NCBI GenBank assembly: GCA_929200485.1
Contig: CAKMZU010000163.1
Coordinates: forward strand, 1 to 7,962
DNA: 7,962 nucleotides
Origin: an uncultured Gammaproteobacteria bacterium
GTDB taxonomy: Bacteria > Pseudomonadota > Gammaproteobacteria > Pseudomonadales > DT-91
Direction of reading: 5' to 3'
Position numbers and translations under genes: made by a program. The notes beneath the pieces are model-generated. The model had not been told where the DNA came from. It ran no database searches and worked only from the letters and a program-made list of their open reading frames with translations. Each line of letters begins with the position of its first letter. Positions within the stretch are counted from its first letter, which is position 1. Below, in pieces: positions 6,800 through 7,962 of the stretch.

Positions 6800-6874
6800 A
6801 ACCTTCGAGTAAACGACTAAATTTTCTAACTCAACAATATAGAATTAAACCTTCGAACCTCTTTTAACCTTTGA
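6800..6874. repeat. Short direct repeats AACCTTCGA and variants
   Basis: AACCTTCGA occurs at 6800-6808 and again at 6848-6856. The second copy runs directly into AACCTCTTTT (6856-6865, sharing one base) and then AACCTTTGA (6866-6874). This makes a small cluster of 8-10-base units about 45-120 bases before the start of the minus-strand basic gene. Such spacing would suit operator or arm-type binding sites, but the units are short and the region is AT-rich. Confidence 0.4.
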
Positions 6875-7027
6875 AACCAACAGATATGAGGCAGCCTCTC
6901 CAGAAACCATCCCATTGGCTAGTGGCATATTTCTTTAAGACAATGATATGCTTATAAAATTCAAAGCATCGAAAGGTAAAATAGTGTTTTTTGTTAAAAA
7001 ACCCTCTTTGGCCAAAAATCAGAGAAA

Positions 7028-7071
7028 TAAATCGTATCGATGAAGCCAAATTAATCGATGGTTACGATTTA
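7028..7071. repeat. Imperfect dyad TAAATCGTA...TACGATTTA
   Basis: The nine-base arms TAAATCGTA (7028-7036) and TACGATTTA (7063-7071) are perfect inverted repeats. Inside them ATCGAT occurs at 7036-7041 and 7054-7059, so a second short stem can form after a small bulge. There is no T run, so a terminator is unlikely. An operator, recombination site or decayed element end is possible. Confidence 0.45.
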
Positions 7072-7254
7072 AACGTTAGGTAATCAAGGCATAACTACAA
7101 AGTTAAGAGTAAAGCATGAAATAAGAACGCTTGTTGACCTTGAACCTTTAAGCAAGTTGGTAGGACAGACGCTAATTTTTATATTAGTATTAATGCCTTA
7201 ACCTATACGTTTGATTGTCCTGTTAATTTTTTGGCCCAATCTATTTAATAACCT

Positions 7255-7259
7255 AGGAG
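7255..7259 (+). promoter_or_regulatory. Shine-Dalgarno site deciding the methyltransferase start
   Basis: AGGAG lies five bases before GTG 7265. It supports that GTG over the in-frame TTG at 7211, which has no ribosome site and would add an 18-residue N-terminal extension unlike the rest of the protein. Confidence 0.75.
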
Positions 7260-7264
7260 TGGCG

Positions 7265-7897
7265 GTGACGACTTCTGAGAACAAAGTAAAAAATGGACTG
7301 CGCATATCTCATGGTATTGCGGCGTTAACCTCCTCCCACCCTGATCTCAGACGACTTAAACGTCAATCTGAAGCACCTGCCATTCACGGTAACAAAGTAT
7401 GGTCTTCAAGTTACGCCATCATGCAATACCTTGATGATAACCCATTACCCGACAATCAATCTGTTCTAGATGTTGGCTGCGGATTTGGTACATTAAGTTG
7501 CTATTTTAGTAAAATTCAAAAAGCGCGTGTTTTAGCCACTGATGCTGATGCTCATGTTCAACCTTTTTTTGATGTAACCTGTCAAGAAAATGGCGTAGTT
7601 ATGCCATTTAAAGCAATGAGAATTGAAAAAATGACCAAAAACTTTCTTACCGACTTTGATGTTCTCGTTGGTGCAGATATTTGTTTTTGGGATGAAATGA
7701 CCGCATTACTCTACAAGCTCATCAATAGGGCAATTCAGGCCGGCGTTAAACAAATTTATATTGCCGATCCTGGAAGACAGCCTTTTTGGGATTTGGCAGA
7801 TCTTGCTGCAGACAAGTTTTATGGTACGGTTAAATCGATCAAAACAGGTAAAACAAAACGCTCGGAGAAATATATTTTAACAATAAATAACAGCTAA
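7265..7897 (+). CDS. Class I SAM-dependent methyltransferase, predicted N-methylase (METTL/NNT1-like) type
   Basis: From GTG 7265 the protein has 210 residues with a seven-strand Rossmann-type methyltransferase fold. Motif I LDVGCGFG is at 68-75 and binds S-adenosylmethionine. An acidic residue follows the second strand (ATDAD, Asp93). Motif IV region FDVLVGADICFWDE is at 131-144, and IADPGR is at 166-171. The pre-motif HGNKVWSSSYAIMQYL (41-56) and the DPGR segment are typical of the group annotated as predicted nicotinamide N-methylases, which includes eukaryotic protein-lysine methyltransferases. The target could therefore be a protein side chain or a small molecule; it cannot be settled here. 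The GTG start has AGGAG five bases upstream. The gene is separated from its left neighbour by a repeat-bearing gap, and its right neighbour is out of view. Confidence 0.85.
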   Translation: MTTSENKVKNGLRISHGIAALTSSHPDLRRLKRQSEAPAIHGNKVWSSSYAIMQYLDDNPLPDNQSVLDVGCGFGTLSCYFSKIQKARVLATDADAHVQPFFDVTCQENGVVMPFKAMRIEKMTKNFLTDFDVLVGADICFWDEMTALLYKLINRAIQAGVKQIYIADPGRQPFWDLADLAADKFYGTVKSIKTGKTKRSEKYILTINNS

Positions 7898-7910
7898 CAG
7901 GTTATATTAA

Positions 7911-7962
7911 GGGCACCTCTAAAAATTGCTTTTGGCTTCTGTCAAAAAAGCTATAGACCTTG
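7911..7962. mobile_element. Possible insertion-sequence end running off the window
   Basis: The sequence GGGCACCTCTAAAAATTG starts 13 bases after the methyltransferase stop and directly follows TTAA, a common insertion target. It resembles terminal inverted repeats of some transposase-bearing elements as I remember them, but the transposase and the other end are outside the window. A weak hairpin (7928-7933 with 7946-7951, GCTTTT/AAAAGC) lies within it and could instead be a poor terminator for the upstream gene. Confidence 0.25.

Larger units (their letters stand above)
6781..7264. other. AT-rich non-coding gap with short repeats and a dyad; no convincing gene
   Basis: About 480 bases lie between the small basic gene and the methyltransferase gene. 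I find no protein with recognisable features; the longest frame (6864-7049, minus strand, 61 codons) has no ribosome site or family resemblance. The gap holds AACCTTCGA-type direct repeats (6800-6874), an AT-rich hairpin GTTTTTT-GTT-AAAAAAC near 6984-7000, and an imperfect dyad at 7028-7071. It also must contain the promoters of both divergent flanking genes. It may be decayed sequence from a lost mobile gene or a regulatory region. Confidence 0.6.

Noticed and set aside
6864..7049. 61-codon minus-strand frame in the non-coding gap, considered as a transposase relic
   Set aside because: No recognisable motif, no ribosome site and ordinary length for chance in AT-rich DNA.
7134..7162. TTGACC with a downstream partner as a promoter for the methyltransferase
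   Set aside because: No acceptable -10 hexamer lies 16-18 bases downstream (the place reads TTGGTA).
7162..7221. AGGACA / TGTCCT inverted pair and CTAAT/ATTAG mini-hairpin upstream of the methyltransferase
   Set aside because: The arms are five or six bases and AT-rich, within chance expectation.
7211..7264. TTG 7211 as the methyltransferase start
   Set aside because: No ribosome site precedes it, while GTG 7265 has AGGAG at ideal spacing.
6781..7264. Hidden tRNA, small RNA or CRISPR array in the gap
   Set aside because: No cloverleaf with a T-loop GTTCGANTC block, no regular repeat-spacer pattern and no strong terminator were found by eye.

Overview
The window looks like a piece of a moderately AT-rich gammaproteobacterial chromosome. 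The main clues are the YbfF-type esterase, the protein families present and the Shine-Dalgarno-led gene starts; I cannot name a genus. It holds eight protein genes, of which the first is cut by the window edge.

Bases 2-3591 carry three tightly packed plus-strand genes in the order of a P-type (VirB/Tra-like) type IV secretion system. They are the C-terminal part of a VirB4 ATPase, a secreted protein in the VirB5 position, and a polytopic VirB6/TrbL inner-membrane protein with a long Asn/Ser/Gln-rich tail. The first two overlap by 23 bases and the second and third are 10 bases apart, so they probably form the end of one operon. In the VirB scheme VirB4 powers substrate and pilin handling, VirB5 is the minor pilin or tip protein, and VirB6 is part of the inner-membrane channel. 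No virB8-virB11 genes follow. The module stops after virB6 and meets a convergent housekeeping-type gene, with an inverted repeat at the junction (3629-3663).

Bases 3641-6203 look like ordinary chromosome: a minus-strand YbfF-like alpha/beta hydrolase with a clear promoter and ribosome site, a divergent exported helical-repeat protein of unknown role followed by a hairpin, and a short-chain dehydrogenase/reductase.

Bases 6204-7962 look more accessory. They hold a small basic minus-strand protein with two possible AP2/integrase-arm-like beta-sheet-plus-helix modules, and about 500 bases without a convincing gene. That gap carries short direct repeats (AACCTTCGA and variants) and a 44-base imperfect dyad. 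A class I methyltransferase of the predicted nicotinamide/protein N-methylase type follows, starting at GTG 7265. The last bases (from about 7911) resemble the tip of an insertion sequence running off the window.

No tRNA, rRNA or CRISPR array was seen. The most promising points for novelty are the unusual VirB5-slot protein, the VirB6 tail, and the small basic protein next to its repeat-bearing non-coding region.
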